A stretch of DNA of 64,000 nucleotides from Perognathus longimembris pacificus (Eukaryota; Chordata; Mammalia; Rodentia; Heteromyidae), in assembly GCF_023159225.1 (NCBI RefSeq), contig NC_063172.1, forward strand, positions 35,461,832 through 35,525,831, read 5' to 3'. A program made the translations under genes and the position numbers. The notes below the pieces were generated by a model. That model saw only the letters and a program-made list of their open reading frames with translations. It was not told the origin of the DNA and made no database searches. Positions 23,345-35,300 of the stretch are shown here, one piece after another. Numbering within the stretch: position 1 is the stretch's first letter; each line of letters opens with the position of its first letter.

Positions 23345-23970
23345 ATCCTGGTTTAAATATGTATTCCTGAGTTCATGTTTTAGAGATTTAATCTCTGACA
23401 CAACAGTGTTGAAAGATATGAACTTTAAGAAAGAATTAGGCAACAGAATAGAGCCCTCATGAAATAGATGAATGGTATTATCAGAGAATAGGTTTTTTAT
23501 AAAAGCAAGTTTGGCCAGACATTGGTGCTTCATCCCTAGAATCCTAGATACTCAGGAGGCTGTAATCTGAGGATTGTGGTTCAAAGCCAGCCAGGGCAGG
23601 AAAGTTCATGAGACTCTAATGTCCAATTAACCACCAGAAAACCAGAAGTGGCTCTGTGGCTCAAGTGGTAGAGCCTTAGCCTTGACCTGAAAAGCTCGAG
23701 AATAGCACCCAGGCACAGAGTACAAACCTCTTGACCAGCAATAAGTAAATAAATAAACAAACAAACAAATACATCAAAGCAAGTTGGCTCTCAGGAAATG
23801 TCTCCTGCCCTGTCACAATGCAGCAAAACATCCCATGCTAGATGCAGTCCATGTATCTTAGACTTCCTAGCTTCCAGAACCATAAGAAATCTCTGTTCTA
23901 TATAAATTAATTCTCTAGTCCAAGGTATTCTATTGTGATCACATAAAATTCAATGGTTGTGACTGTATTT
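23345..23970 (+). mobile_element. MST/MLT1-like MaLR LTR split by a SINE
   Basis: Left half: GGTTTAAATATGTATTCCTG, AGAGCCCTCATGAAATAGAT, TTTTTTATAAAAGCAAGTTT. Right half: CTTAGACTTCCTAGCTTCCA and CAAGGTATTCTATTGTGATC. The halves are continuous once the SINE at 23512-23775 is removed. Confidence 0.65.
23512..23775 (+). mobile_element. B1-Geo composite SINE inside the LTR
   Basis: 7SL-like head, Geo unit and an A-rich tail of AAAT/AAAC units. The 10-bp flank AAAGCAAGTT repeats at 23502-23511 and 23776-23785. Confidence 0.9.
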
Positions 23971-24246
23971 CCACTCAAAAATCTCACTTTCTTCCTCAAC
24001 TACAGGTCCCTAATGAATTCCAAATAAACTTTCTGCACACAGTCCATTTTCCAGGGAAACCAGTCTTGTGCATATGATCTAGAATATGAAGTAAAACTGA
24101 AGATCTATTTTAAAAGAAAGCTCAAATTCTAGTAAAGACTTCAGTAAAAATCAGCATGTTGGTATAGAAGGAGGAAGTTGAATTGAGACAGATGACACAG
24201 AACACTAACACTAATTAGTTAAAGAGATTAAATAATTCTGATGCTG

Positions 24247-24455
24247 ATGACTCATGCCTGAAATACTAGCTACTCAGGAGGCTGACACCTGGAGAAATCA
24301 CAGTTCCTGGCCAGCCTGGTTAAAATAATTCTGAAAACTACATTTCTACTTAGACAGCAAAAGGCCAAGTTGCTGGAGCAGCTCAAATGGTAGAGCACCG
24401 GCAGAAAGCAAGTAATAATATGGGTACCTGTGTTTAAGCTCTGTTACCAGAACAC
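24247..24455 (+). mobile_element. Older, diverged B1 plus tRNA-like composite SINE
   Basis: CTAGCTACTCAGGAGGCTGA identifies the 7SL-like head; the tRNA-like tail (GCAGCTCAAATGGTAGAGCA) differs from Geo and resembles a decayed ID-type unit. A (GA)n tract follows. Confidence 0.65.
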
Positions 24456-24456
24456 A

Positions 24457-24500
24457 GAGAGAAAGGGAGAGAATGAGAGAGAGAAAGAGAGAGAGAGAAG
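24457..24500. repeat. (GA)n-rich SINE tail
   Basis: GAGA/GAAA units directly after the SINE. Confidence 0.75.
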
Positions 24501-24973
24501 GCGTAACACATTGCACTTATAAAGTTAAAAACCTGATGCTATCAGGGTAAGAAAGACCTCTTGAGAATTCAAAATATACTAGTGAAAATAAAAATTTGGG
24601 TAAGCTAATTGAAAGGCAAAATCATGGAACTCCAGAATATTAAAAATACAAAGGGACAGAGAATACGAGAGTCATATGAGAAAACTTGAAGATACAGGAG
24701 GAAAAATTGACCAATGGAAAGAGAACAAAACGTTGAGGGACAAAATCCTGTTTTCAAAATAAGTAATAAAGTACACAAAAATCATTTTCTCAGAATGAAA
24801 GGCAAGACTTTCCGAAGTACCATACAAAATGAACAAAGCAGCTCCACCCCAAAACACATCCTTGAGAAATTCCATGCTAATAAGAAAAAGAGATACATTA
24901 CTAAAATCTTCACAGAAGGACACAAGCACACGAAGGCAATGACATGTACAAACTTAGGCTGTTTAACAAATAC

Positions 24974-25185
24974 TATGAGCTGGGAATATGGCCTAGCGGC
25001 AAGAGTGATTGCCTCGTATACATGAAGCCGTGGGTTCGATTCCTCAGCACCACATATATAGAAAACGGCCAGATATGGCGCTGTGGCTCAAGAGGCATAG
25101 TGCTAGCCTTGCACAAAAAGAAGCCAGGGACAGTGCTCAGGCCCTGAGTTCAAGGACCAGGACTGGCCAAAAAAAAAAGAAAAAA
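24974..25185 (+). mobile_element. IDL-Geo SINE with target duplication
   Basis: Left monomer with B box GGTTCGATTCC, then Geo and an A-tail. AACAAATAC repeats at 24965-24973 and 25186-25194. Open stretches here are SINE read-through. Confidence 0.9.
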
Positions 25186-25309
25186 AACAAATACAAAGGA
25201 AATTAGAAAACGATTATGTGATCAGTGATTTCAATATTCAGAGGAAGTATAATATTCAATGTGTAGATGTAGGGGTTCTCAAGTTTAGAGAAAAATAGAT
25301 GGTAGGAGT

Positions 25310-25662
25310 TATCTGTTGATTACCCTCTAAAAGGTCATGTGGTAACAGCTTACCTGCCAAGCTTGTAGTGCTTCCAGGAGGTGGTATAAAGTTTCACATG
25401 TAGGCAGAATAGAAAGCAGTTGGGTTATGGAGATAAACTTGAAGGAGATACTGACATCTAGATTTCTTCTGTTTTTGTCTCCAGGCTGCTGTGAGGCAAA
25501 TAGCATTACTCTGCAACAGGCCCTCCACAGTAATATGCTCCAGCACAAAGGTGAATCAACCATGGACTGAAACCTCTGAAAGTTTCAAAGAAACAAACAT
25601 TTCCTCCTTTTAAGTTGATTATCTGAGATATTTTGTCACAGTGACAGAGAGCTGACAACACA
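25310..25662 (+). mobile_element. MaLR LTR, rodent MT/ORR1-like
   Basis: ATGGACTGAAACCTCTGAAA, TCCTCCTTTTAAGTTGATTA, TATTTTGTCACAGTGACAGA and an end near GAGCTGACAACACAG follow rodent ERVL-MaLR LTRs. Non-coding. Confidence 0.6.
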
Positions 25663-26570
25663 GATGATCCAGTTTCATTTTTCTTTCCCTTCATTTATAT
25701 CCTTCCTAAGCAAGCAACAGGTGACAATGTTGCATCAAAATAGGGAACTAGAACAATCTTATAGCAATGAAATTTAAGAAAACCGTGCACAGATTTTCAA
25801 GGAGCATACTCATGTCAAGATGGGAGCCAGAGAGCTGAGAATTTCAGAGAGAATTATGCTAAGTGGCCACCACAGATTGACAAGATGATTGATCAGAGAC
25901 AGGAAGATGTTACATGTCACTGTATTGAAGTCATAACTCTGAAGGAGAGTTTGTGGAGAAATGAACAAGGAGCTTAGGGGTAAAGCAAAAAAGAATAGGA
26001 TAATTACTGATTCTAGCAAAGACAAAACTTTGAACATGACAAAATCATGATCATAATATTTTATGTGACTCAATCATAATCTATTTACAGAAAATATATT
26101 CTGAATACTGAAATACTAACTTAACCACAAATAGTAACTGAAATTGGAAGAATGGGAGGAAGGGAAAGGAGTGAAGTAGGCAACTAAGTTTCCATGTTCT
26201 ATAGAAGTAATAAGATTTAATATCATAAAGCAGAAAATAAATTGACATAACTGAATCTATTTTCTGATGCATACTATTATGAAACAAAGAGCTGATATCT
26301 TTCCTCATTCACTAAATATTCAAAGTGATATCATTCAGCTAGTCATTTGTCTTGACAGATTAGAGATGTAGATTTGATTTTGGCGGCTGGCTTTTAGGCC
26401 TGTTCACTGAAAGTAAGTTTGTGTACTGAGATGTGTTTCTTTTACTATTATCATTATTTTCTTAATTCAAGATTGTAAACCAAAGTTCTTAGCTACTTTG
26501 CATACCCAATAATCCCACCTGAATGTGGGATTGCTCAGTCCTGGAGGTCATATGATAGAATTTTAAAATG
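25663..26570. other. Unannotated interval
   Basis: Unique-looking AT-rich DNA. Confidence 0.4.
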
Positions 26571-26920
26571 CAAAGGGCTCAGCTATTCCCATTGCTTTCT
26601 GACAACTGATGGAGGATACAGCTTTAAGCCTTTGATATTCCTAGGCAAAGAGTCTGTGCTTTGACATTTGCATTTATCTCATTATGTTTGATTGGCATAT
26701 TGAGATCCATAAGCTTGTGGTTAATATATTGCCAAGGATTCTTAATTAAGCTGGTTGTGCAAAAAAGGCATCAGGGTCTCTGGAGAAATATATAATCTTT
26801 GCCAGTCATTCACTTTGAATCTGCCTTGCTGCCCTGGTGGTGTAGCAGCCTACAGCGCTACAGGGAATGGTGAGGGCTTGACATAACAACCAGGGGCTTT
26901 TAAAACCTGGTACTGCCTTT
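26571..26920. other. Repeat-free block with octamer motif; candidate conserved non-coding DNA
   Basis: Contains ATTTGCAT (26666-26673), TTAATTAAG-type sites and no repeat signature. Regulatory role is an inference. Confidence 0.25.
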
Positions 26921-27229
26921 GAGTTAAAAGGAAAAAGAGACTGTTACAACAGAGAAGGTAGGCAAGAAGAATATCTAAATCTATATTCCCCATGGAAAGA
27001 TGAGACTGAAGAGCAAAATATACTACAGGCATCGCTGTCAGTTGTCATACTCTAAGGAATTATTAAACATTCATGTGTTTATTTTCCACTTACTTTCTCC
27101 TATTAGCCTTCTCACAAAATGGATAGTTTAGGATGTTGTCACAAAAATAAATGGGTAGAAAACAGATAAAAAGTCAGTCTAAACTAAAGTGATGTTACAA
27201 ATACTTCCCAAACTCCTGAATGTTGTTTG

Positions 27230-27396
27230 GAAAGTCTACTGTCCAGACCAGCAACAGTAGCTTTGCCTGTGACCTTGACAGAAATGTTTAGCCACACTCC
27301 CACCCCAACCCATCGAATCAGAAACTTCAGGTACAGGTCCTTGAAACTGGTATTTTAAAATACCTTTTTGATATTATGACACATGCTGAAATCTTA
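27230..27396 (+). mobile_element. MER5A fossil (hAT-Charlie)
   Basis: CCACCCCAACCCATCGAATC then AGAAACTTCAGG, and a final part with ATTATGACACATGCTGAAAT, follow the MER5A order. Confidence 0.6.
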
Positions 27397-28590
27397 GCAT
27401 TTCTGCTGCAAAAGTACCTGGGAGATGTTCTGAATCCCTCAGAGGAAATGATTGAGTGATTCAGAGCAAGGTAAGGACAACTCATCAACACTGGTGAGCA
27501 TGCTTCCTGGTTCACATTTCCCTGTTTGGCCTCTTTGGCTGTTATTGTAGTGGCACCCCTTGTATAGTAAATTCTACAAGGACCCCAGCATATATATGTC
27601 CTCAGGAGTTCACTGCAGGAGTCTGCATTCCTATAGGCGCAGCCTGATTCATCCTCTAATCCCCAGGACTCATTGCCTGTAAAGAAAATATCCGCCATTG
27701 CACCAGCCTTTTTGTAGTCTTCCCTCTGACCATAAGCCTTAGGAGAACAAGGTTTCTGTTCACTCCAGACACAACATATTCGTTTCTTTCCCATTGCTGC
27801 CCCTCCTCCTCCTGCTGCTCAGGATTCCTGCAGGCATCTCTTTATGGCTTGACTTCAGTGGGATGCTTCTGTTTAAATGTGGGTCATGCAATGTGTAGTG
27901 AGATTCTGGGAGCAATATAGTTCTGCCTCCTGCTACCCTGTTGATTTCAAATGATCCTGTTCTCCTTTCTGTTCCAAACCCCCAGGTGATGCATTCCTGG
28001 CACATGATGGCTTAGTCATCTCAATTCTGCCACGCCACTAAGAAGCTATTGAATACAGAGAATGTACATTGGGCTTTAGTCCAAGAAGGACTTAGTGACA
28101 TGTCCCTCATTTGTCATCTACCCAAACTATCCCTGTGACATGCACCCCGTACATTAATTGCTCTGCCAGGAAGTATTTGGGTACATTTTGTTACCAATGC
28201 ATTCAATTATTTTTCATCTGAGGATTCCTAAGTTGTTTTCCTCTTGTTATTCACTCAGTATGCTGAACATTTGCCAAACGGCTGTAGAGCTATGTCCTGG
28301 CTCCAGGTTATATTTGTTTCCTTTAGTCATTTTCAGTTTCTTAGAAGCAAATACAAGTTCAACTAGTAGCATATGGAAAAACAGTACTAAGAGAACAACT
28401 AGTATCTGAACAAGTAGAAACCCTAGTTTATGTCATTATTCCCTAGACAATACTGTATAGCAAGTATTTATATGGCATTTATGCTATCTTGAGTACTGTT
28501 AGTCTTTGAAATATAGGATATATAGGGGACGTGTTAGCAGGTTATACACAAATACTATACCATTTTGCATAAGGAACTTATGAATGCACA
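27397..28590. other. Unexplained interval with the window's longest open frame
   Basis: A 155-codon minus-strand open frame (27327-27794) spans most of the left part but ends inside MER5A; an 81-codon frame overlaps it (27760-28005). No domain or splice pattern recognised. Confidence 0.35.
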
Positions 28591-28592
28591 TA

Positions 28593-28594
<2 letters not shown>

Positions 28595-28637
<43 letters not shown>
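28595..28637. repeat. (GT)n microsatellite
   Basis: About 21 uninterrupted GT units. Confidence 0.95.
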
Positions 28638-28640
<3 letters not shown>

Positions 28641-29234
28641 CTTGGAATTCTGGGGCCCATGTACACAAGGGACATGTCTACAATAGACAAATGTATCACA
28701 GTTGTGTGAGCTGCTTTTAGCCACTCAACATAGCAATGAGTTCTGTGGGAAGGAGATAGTTATCCTGTCCCTGTAGAATAATAGGTATTGGCAAGGAACC
28801 AAGAATTCTTACCTTATCAGACCTCAATCATTTCTCCAGGGTACAAGGATACACTTCTCAGAAGACAAAAAAGTACTCAAAAATATTGTGGCAATAGAAA
28901 GTCAACCCAAATTAATTTATTAGTTAATTTAGAATGATTTATGATAGCACTTACCCTTCTTGCCCTAAATTTGTGGAACTGGCATTCTACTTTGTATGTA
29001 CCACTTTTTTTGCCAGCCAGGACTGTATTACATAGTGTCAAGAGAGCAGGAAGCTGCAAGGAAGACCTTTTCTTCCTGGGTCCAGTGTGTTCTTAATCTT
29101 GATCCTGAAGTTCATAGATGTGGGAACCAAAAGGAACAACCCAATGACATTCACTCTTCAGAGGTTTTAGCCGCACGTCCAGGTTGGAGTCGGAGAGTTT
29201 GAAATTAATATTGTGATTTGCCTCTCCTGATTGT
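28638..29234. other. Unannotated interval
   Basis: No recognised element. Confidence 0.4.
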
Positions 29235-30130
29235 ACCTTGACAGATGCAATTTTTTTTAATTTCCAATTATGTTATTTTTTTCAAGAAAACAAGTCTTGG
29301 TTTTGTTTATTGCACCAATGTACTTTCTTGGTGTACTTAATTGCTGATCGTTGATACATCTTTTTTCCTACTTTTTGTTTCTTTCACTACACTTTTTCTA
29401 ACTTGAAAGATAGATGTTTATTTTATTTTCCTTTAGTCTCTAATTTTCTAAAATAAGTTATTTAAGACCGTAGCAGATCTGTAAGGACAAGTACAATTCC
29501 ATTATGAATTTTCTCCCCACAGAATGCTATCATTCAGCCCAGAATATGATAGAATTTTTTATTTCTTTATAACCCAAAGAGTTTTAATTTCTAAACGTTT
29601 AGTAAATTTTTAATTTCTTTTGCATTGACTTTTTCCTTTTATTTACCTTTTTATTACATGATGATGTCAATTCTTTGAGGTTTTTTTTAATCTTTTGAGC
29701 TCAAATATGAGCAATTTTGCTTATTTTGAGACTTTACTAAATGCATACAGATATTTTTACATATTTTCATGTGAATTTAATTTTTATCCACACAAGGTGC
29801 TCTTCATTAATTCCCTCTAAGTTTTAAAATTTGTCCATTATTGGTATAAATACAAAAGTATTCTGTAAGTCAATACTTTTCTGGTTTATATTTCCCACTT
29901 TCAACTTTTATGCATGCTTTCATATAATTATTTTAAAATAATATAATTATATATTTTTCAATTCATTCCAAATATTTTATCTTTTAATTTAATCTTCTAC
30001 TACCATTCACAAAATGCTAATGATTTGTAATTAAAATCAATAATCTATTTTTACTGTTTAATAAATATTCTCTCCATTTCTTACTTTTGTCCTGGTAAGC
30101 ATTTTAAATTTTTCCTATTCTGGTTTAAAT
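29235..30130 (-). mobile_element. Antisense L1 fragment, strongly decayed
   Basis: TTTCCAATTATGTTATTTTT, CAAGTCTTGGTTTTGTTTAT and ACACTTTTTCTAACTTGAAA follow antisense L1 ORF2 order. The right boundary is unclear; similar AT-rich DNA reaches about 30500. Confidence 0.45.
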
Positions 30131-31577
30131 CTCTTAGTAATTATCCTAAAATTTTAATCAGGTATCCAAAATGAAATTAATGAAAATATTTACTCATCTC
30201 TGATTCACAAGGGCTGAGAACACTTTAATTAGACTTCACTAATCCTTTTGATTTATACTTGATATTTTCTGGAATTTTTGTTTCAATAATATTTAACCCC
30301 ATTAGAAGCATTATGACAGTTTCATGTGATCAATATTTATTTACATTTATCCCCATAACTGGATTTTCCATCTTAATTCCCTTTTGCATCTCACAATTTC
30401 CATCTGTGTTCACTTTCATTCTTCCTAAACAATTTTTGATTGTTCTCATCTTTTCTTCTCTTTTAAGTAATGGATGTTTTAGAATCTTTGACTAATTCTG
30501 CCATCTGACATGTGTTTATACTATTAACATCCAACTCAATTTCTTAAGAAGCCAAAATCAGGGAGGTGAAAGGATGTTTGTATTCTTTCTTGACTATGGT
30601 CTAATATGAAGCAATGATTCTGGCTAAATGACTGCTGCTTAGAAGATCAAACACAGTTTGATAGTCAGGGTGTGGAAGGAGAGAGAACACTATCAATTCA
30701 CAGGATTTCAGATCTGTAGCTATCTTCTTTCACACTTACTATAAAGTTCATAATTTACCTCAAACTGTTTCCTATGTCTTATTTCTCAATTGCTTTCCAA
30801 ACTTGGAGAGAACAATGATCTATCCTTACATACCTTGTTATTCACCTTTCTCCAAAAGAGAAAAATCACCACTTTATATATTTTGAAGTTAATTTTCCAC
30901 TTTGTTCCTGGCTAACCTTATATGAAAAATTATTAAAAGACAGAAAATAAAGGAGCAGTACAGGAAAACATGAACAAATCCAGTCTGCAGGTTTGAGTAA
31001 CTAGGCAAAGTCAGAAGTCTAACAATAGCTTTTGACTCCTCTGCTGACTGCAGCAGTCCCAAGCACTGGATGATCTCAGCTGCTAAGCTAATCAGTGTCC
31101 ATAAGACACCTACACAGCTGTGTGTCCTCAGTTTGCTTTCTCAGGGCAATAAAGACCAAGATGCCCAGAGTGCCTCTTTCTAGCACTTATATTCAACAAT
31201 TGTTCTCATCCTTACTTGCTAAAAGTGTTGCATTTGAGGGTCTGTGCATGTCTTTGACTTCCTTGACCAAAAGAGAAGAAAACCACTTTAAGAAATAACC
31301 AAATTAATCTCAAGGAGGTAAGGTAAGAAGTGAAGAGGATGGCTTATATTCTTAATGCACCAAAATTATCAGTCGCTGGCTTTCTGCTTTCTATGAACTC
31401 TTTGAATCATCCTGGTTTCTGGTACCAGCATTGTACCAGCCTCGGCTATAATTCAATTACCAGTCAACTTGCATCAGTTATGCACTGTGAGACAACATCA
31501 TACTGGCTGACTCAAGAGTCTGCGCCAGAGTGTAAAAAAGTTAAAAGGTCAGAAAGGTAAACAGAATCATGGCCATT
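30131..31577. other. Unannotated interval
   Basis: AT-rich at first, then more mixed. No recognised element. Confidence 0.35.
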
Positions 31578-31940
31578 GAGAGCTTTATAGGTCATTAAAA
31601 GGATTTTAAAAGCCATATGCTGTCTTGGAGGCAGCCAAGATAGAGCCTGTAAGATGGGAGAAATATGATCTGTAGATCAAGTCCTAGTAACAACGCTGGC
31701 AGCAGCAGCATTCAGAACCATCTGTAGCCAGTTTAGCAAACAATCTGGAATGCCACCAGGAACAAATTAAAATAGTCAATCCTGGAAGAAATGAAAGCTT
31801 ATCATGGATGAGTGAAACGTTGCTTGCTAGATAATGCAGAGCCTGTAATTTTACAACATTTTAGAAGTTGGAATAAAAGAGAATTTTTTGCCACCACTAT
31901 CTTATGGAGACTTAAAGTTAAAATTGAGAGCCATAAAGAG
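31578..31940 (-). mobile_element. L2/CR1-clade LINE relic (reverse transcriptase C-terminus)
   Basis: Minus-strand translation, allowing frame changes, gives blocks typical of the C-terminal reverse transcriptase region of L2/CR1-type LINEs: RIDYFNLFLV, then NAAAASVVTRT, DHISPILQALSWLP and FKILLMTYKAL, in the expected order and spacing. Stops and frameshifts are present, so it is dead. Likely a mammalian L2 or an older relative. Confidence 0.7.
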
Positions 31941-32289
31941 AAATGTGTACAATATCACTATGACTCCAAAGCAGTAAACGTGAATCTCAGTCCCAGAGGT
32001 CCTGCTGGTGTAGAGCTCAAGCAGAAAAAGAATGAAGTGAACTCTGCAGCTAAGCAGTGAGCACTATGGACAGGGCTCTCTGGGCCAGTCCTAAAAGCAC
32101 AATTATATTCAGCACAGTTATCTGTTTGGAGCCAGCAACTAAAATGCTTACTCCTTGATAATACCTGAAGTGGACCTTCAGATGAAAACATTATCAAAAT
32201 TATGTGATCTGTTGAGCATGAATTTATATCATTCAGGAAAAATGTCATTGTTTTTTAGTCGTAATTATAACCAGAAACTATCAGACAAA

Positions 32290-32395
32290 TATGATCAAGG
32301 ACATTTACTAAGTGTTGCTATGTGCTAGCAGAGTTCCATGTGCTTTCCATGAAATCTAAAATGGTAATTCCGAGTACATATTGCATTGTTTTCTT
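32290..32395 (-). mobile_element. MIR fragment, reversed
   Basis: CATTTACTAAGTGTTGCTAT then GTGCTAGCAGAGTTCC and GTGCTTTCCATG follow reversed MIR. Confidence 0.45.
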
Positions 32396-32726
32396 TCACC
32401 TAAATGTTTTTGATAACTCACTTCTTTTAATTTATATTAATTGTACAAAATAATGGCCTTTATATCCACATTTTCATGCATGTATACAACATTCTTTTAT
32501 TGTAGCCACATTTTATCACCATCCCTTGTCATCTTTCTTATTTGAACCTTTACTTGTCCTAAATAGTCCCCTTTTTCTAATTTAATATCTTTTCTTAAAA
32601 TTTAAATTCAGCATATGAGAAAAAACATGCAATATTTGTCTTTCTATGTCTGATTTATTTGCTTAACTTGGCCTTCAGTTATACTCATTTTCCTGCAAGT
32701 AACATCATTTTATTCTTACTCTTCAT

Positions 32727-32785
32727 GTGTGTGTTTGAGTGAGTGTATTTGTATGCATGTATGTATGTATGTACATATGTATGTG
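32727..32785. repeat. (TATG)n-rich microsatellite
   Basis: Tandem ATGT/TATG units next to a reversed SINE. Confidence 0.8.
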
Positions 32786-32862
32786 AGGTATTAGGGATTG
32801 AACCTGGGAACCCAAACATGCTAGCCAAGTACTGTAGCACTTGAGCCATGTCTTCAGGCCCA
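32786..32862 (-). mobile_element. ID-like SINE, reversed, inside L1
   Basis: TTAGGGATTGAACCTGGGAA to CACTTGAGCCATGTCTTC is a reversed tRNA-derived SINE. Confidence 0.7.
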
Positions 32863-33117
32863 TTTTCCTCATTCTTATTTATAAGTGAATAGTACTCAAT
32901 TATGTATATATGCTACATTTTCTTTCTTTCTGCATTCATCCATTGATGAGCACTTCTCAATCTTCCAACAATCTTCAGAGAGAAGAGGACATGTCCTTTC
33001 CTTCGCAATTATCAAAGTAGGCGATTTCTAAGAAAAACATGGAAATTTTACATTATATTCTATGTCTAGAAATGAATGGGATCAAGTATTTTTAATGTTA
33101 TAACCTTACTGCCTAAA

Positions 33118-33240
33118 TGATGTTAAAATCCGTATTTGATAGATAAAATAGTCAGGTCTGAAGAATGTTAGTAGCTTGTATGGTGGTAGAGCCAAAATAT
33201 TTATGTTGCTGCTCTAAAATCATAGATCCAACTACAGTAA
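33118..33240 (-). mobile_element. MIR fragment, reversed
   Basis: TTGATAGATAAAATAGTCAG, then GTTAGTAGCTTGTATGGTGG and TAGAGCCAAAAT, follow reversed MIR. Confidence 0.5.
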
Positions 33241-33539
33241 TTTTGGATTTAATCCCCAAATACTAGTCTCATAGAACTCTGATAAGGAAAAACTCATAGG
33301 CAAGAGTGGCTAAACTGGACCAGGTCTCCTTTTGATTTTATCTGGCCTAGTCCCCAGATTCTTTTTGAGCCAACTCTAAGCCATTTCCTCATTTTCTTAA
33401 GCATCCCCATCATTTAGTGTATGAGAATAAGTCCAGAAACTAGAAATGCACTTTAGAGACTACATGAAATTGTTCTCAATCTACCACAGAAATGTCTTCC
33501 TCAGGCTTTAACATCCTCAGCTCTTTGAGCATTCATTGA

Positions 33540-33707
33540 TTTTTTTTTTTAACCCATAGCTGATATTCTACCATTTGAGTCAGGCCTCAATATTTTTGCT
33601 GAGTAAATTGATAACAGAGCCTAGAGAACTTTTCTTTCCAGGATTGAGTCGAACCCTGATCCTTAAATCTTAGCCACCTGAGTTGCTAGGATTACAGCCA
33701 TGAGCCC
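33540..33707 (-). mobile_element. B1-Geo composite SINE, reversed, decayed
   Basis: T-run, reversed Geo (GCTGATATTCTACCATTTGA), reversed 7SL-like head (CCTTAAATCTTAGCCACCTG). Confidence 0.75.
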
Positions 33708-34980
33708 ATAAAAAGCAAAGTATGGCCTCATTTATGTTGGTGGTGTCATCTGGAAGGTAAGAGGAACATTAGCCAAAATAACTTCGTGTCCAAACTTAGC
33801 AGCCAATGACTGTGTCCCTATTGCATTTACTTTTTATAAGCTCTGTGAGTATCTTCTGTATTATATGTATAATTGACTCCCCATTACTGAACAAGAGTCA
33901 CAAAAGTTGTCTAATAGCTCCAGCCTACTCGTGGACATTTCATGTGCATTCTTGGTTGGCTTTATGTACAAGTTCTGAAAGAAGATCAACTGTGAAAAAA
34001 GATGAGCTGTGAAAATTTTGAAATATGTTTCAACATCTCCAGAAACAAGAGTCTCCCCTCCCCACCTCCACAAGCATGGATAAGAAGATACATTTAACCA
34101 CAAAATAGCATATTTGATTCATCTGCATAGCAGCCAGTGGAAAAAAATGTTAGAAAAATATTTAAAGTTTTTGTTTACTTTCTCATTAATTTCCAAATAG
34201 GAAAAGAAATAGGAATAATCGACATGCAAACCCAGATTTTATATGAAGAGTTTGAGAATGATTTAAAAGCCCAAAAAGGCTTAGATAATGGCTTTGAAAT
34301 GGTGAAGCCGATGGTTACTTCTTATTGTTTCTCTAACATGCAGCATAAATGATTCTTTTAACTTTGAAGAGAACTATTAAAACTGGATGTTGAGAGAGAG
34401 TACATGAATGTGGAAAGACATTCTGAGATTCTCAAATATATAAAGACTCAAATTTGTACTGAGAGATGTTATGGCTGCCGTTGATAGCAATTTATCCTCA
34501 GAATAAATTTTACAACAGGCATATTGTCATTATTGCTTCTTTACTCATTAGACATAATATCAATTAGAATTAAGTATTTCAATAGCTAATTCAACAGAAT
34601 GTATTTGATGATTATTTCTTTTAAACTGAAGACCAGCTGCTTGTTCTCTAATTTATACAAAATTTCATAGCAGAGGAAGAGATTCTGGAAAGAGACTTGA
34701 ATATATCAAAGTTTGGGCCTATATTCAAATCCTAAGAATACCTAAATTCTTTACACTCAGTATTGACCTGACCCTACCCTAATTATAACCCTTTAGAGAT
34801 GATATTTGACAAAAGTCATTGTATCCAATCTGCACCTAAAATTGCCATTTGAAAGCAAAATGGGAAAATTTATATCTGAGTGAATGTTTCAGAATCCCTG
34901 GTTTCAGCAGATTGTATAGATAACATTGTTATAGGTTTATGGAATGTGTAAGGCATTTGAATTAGAAAAAAATTAAGATG
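33708..34980. other. Unannotated interval
   Basis: No recognised element. Open stretches of 68-80 codons on both strands near 33800-34100 are treated as chance. Confidence 0.4.
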
Positions 34981-34984
34981 ATCT

Positions 34985-35300
34985 GTTTACAGATGACATT
35001 ACCATCTATGTAAAGACCCCTGCCCCCAATTGACTGCTTGTGTTCCTTTATGGTCCTTTCTCCAAGTATGCATGGTCACAGTATTTCCCTTTCCCATATA
35101 AAGACTCTTTTCCTATTGGATAAAGACCTATCCTTCTGAACTTATTTAATCTAAATTACCTCATTAACGGTCCTATCTTTAACATACTACTTTTCAGAAG
35201 AAAGCGTTCAGTCCCTATCAAACCCCTATGTACTTTGACAACTCAAAGCCCCATCTTGGTAGACAGTTGCTAACCACATTCTTGTACTTCTTATAAATCA
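34985..35300 (-). mobile_element. MaLR-type LTR fragment, reversed
   Basis: On the minus strand GAGGTAATTTAGATTAAATA, CTTTATCCAATAGGA and GTCTTTATATGGG follow the middle of MLT1-type LTRs. Confidence 0.45.

Larger units (their letters stand above)
32400..32980 (-). mobile_element. Antisense L1 3'-UTR fragment, with a SINE inside
   Basis: CATTTTCCTGCAAGTAACAT before, and AAGTGAATAGTACTCAATTA plus CATTCATCCATTGATGAGCA after, follow the antisense 3' UTR of old L1. An ID-like SINE and a tetranucleotide repeat interrupt it. Confidence 0.65.

Noticed and set aside
28595..28637. His/Thr-rich reading frame through the GT array
   Set aside because: It is simple-repeat read-through of (GT)n, not coding.
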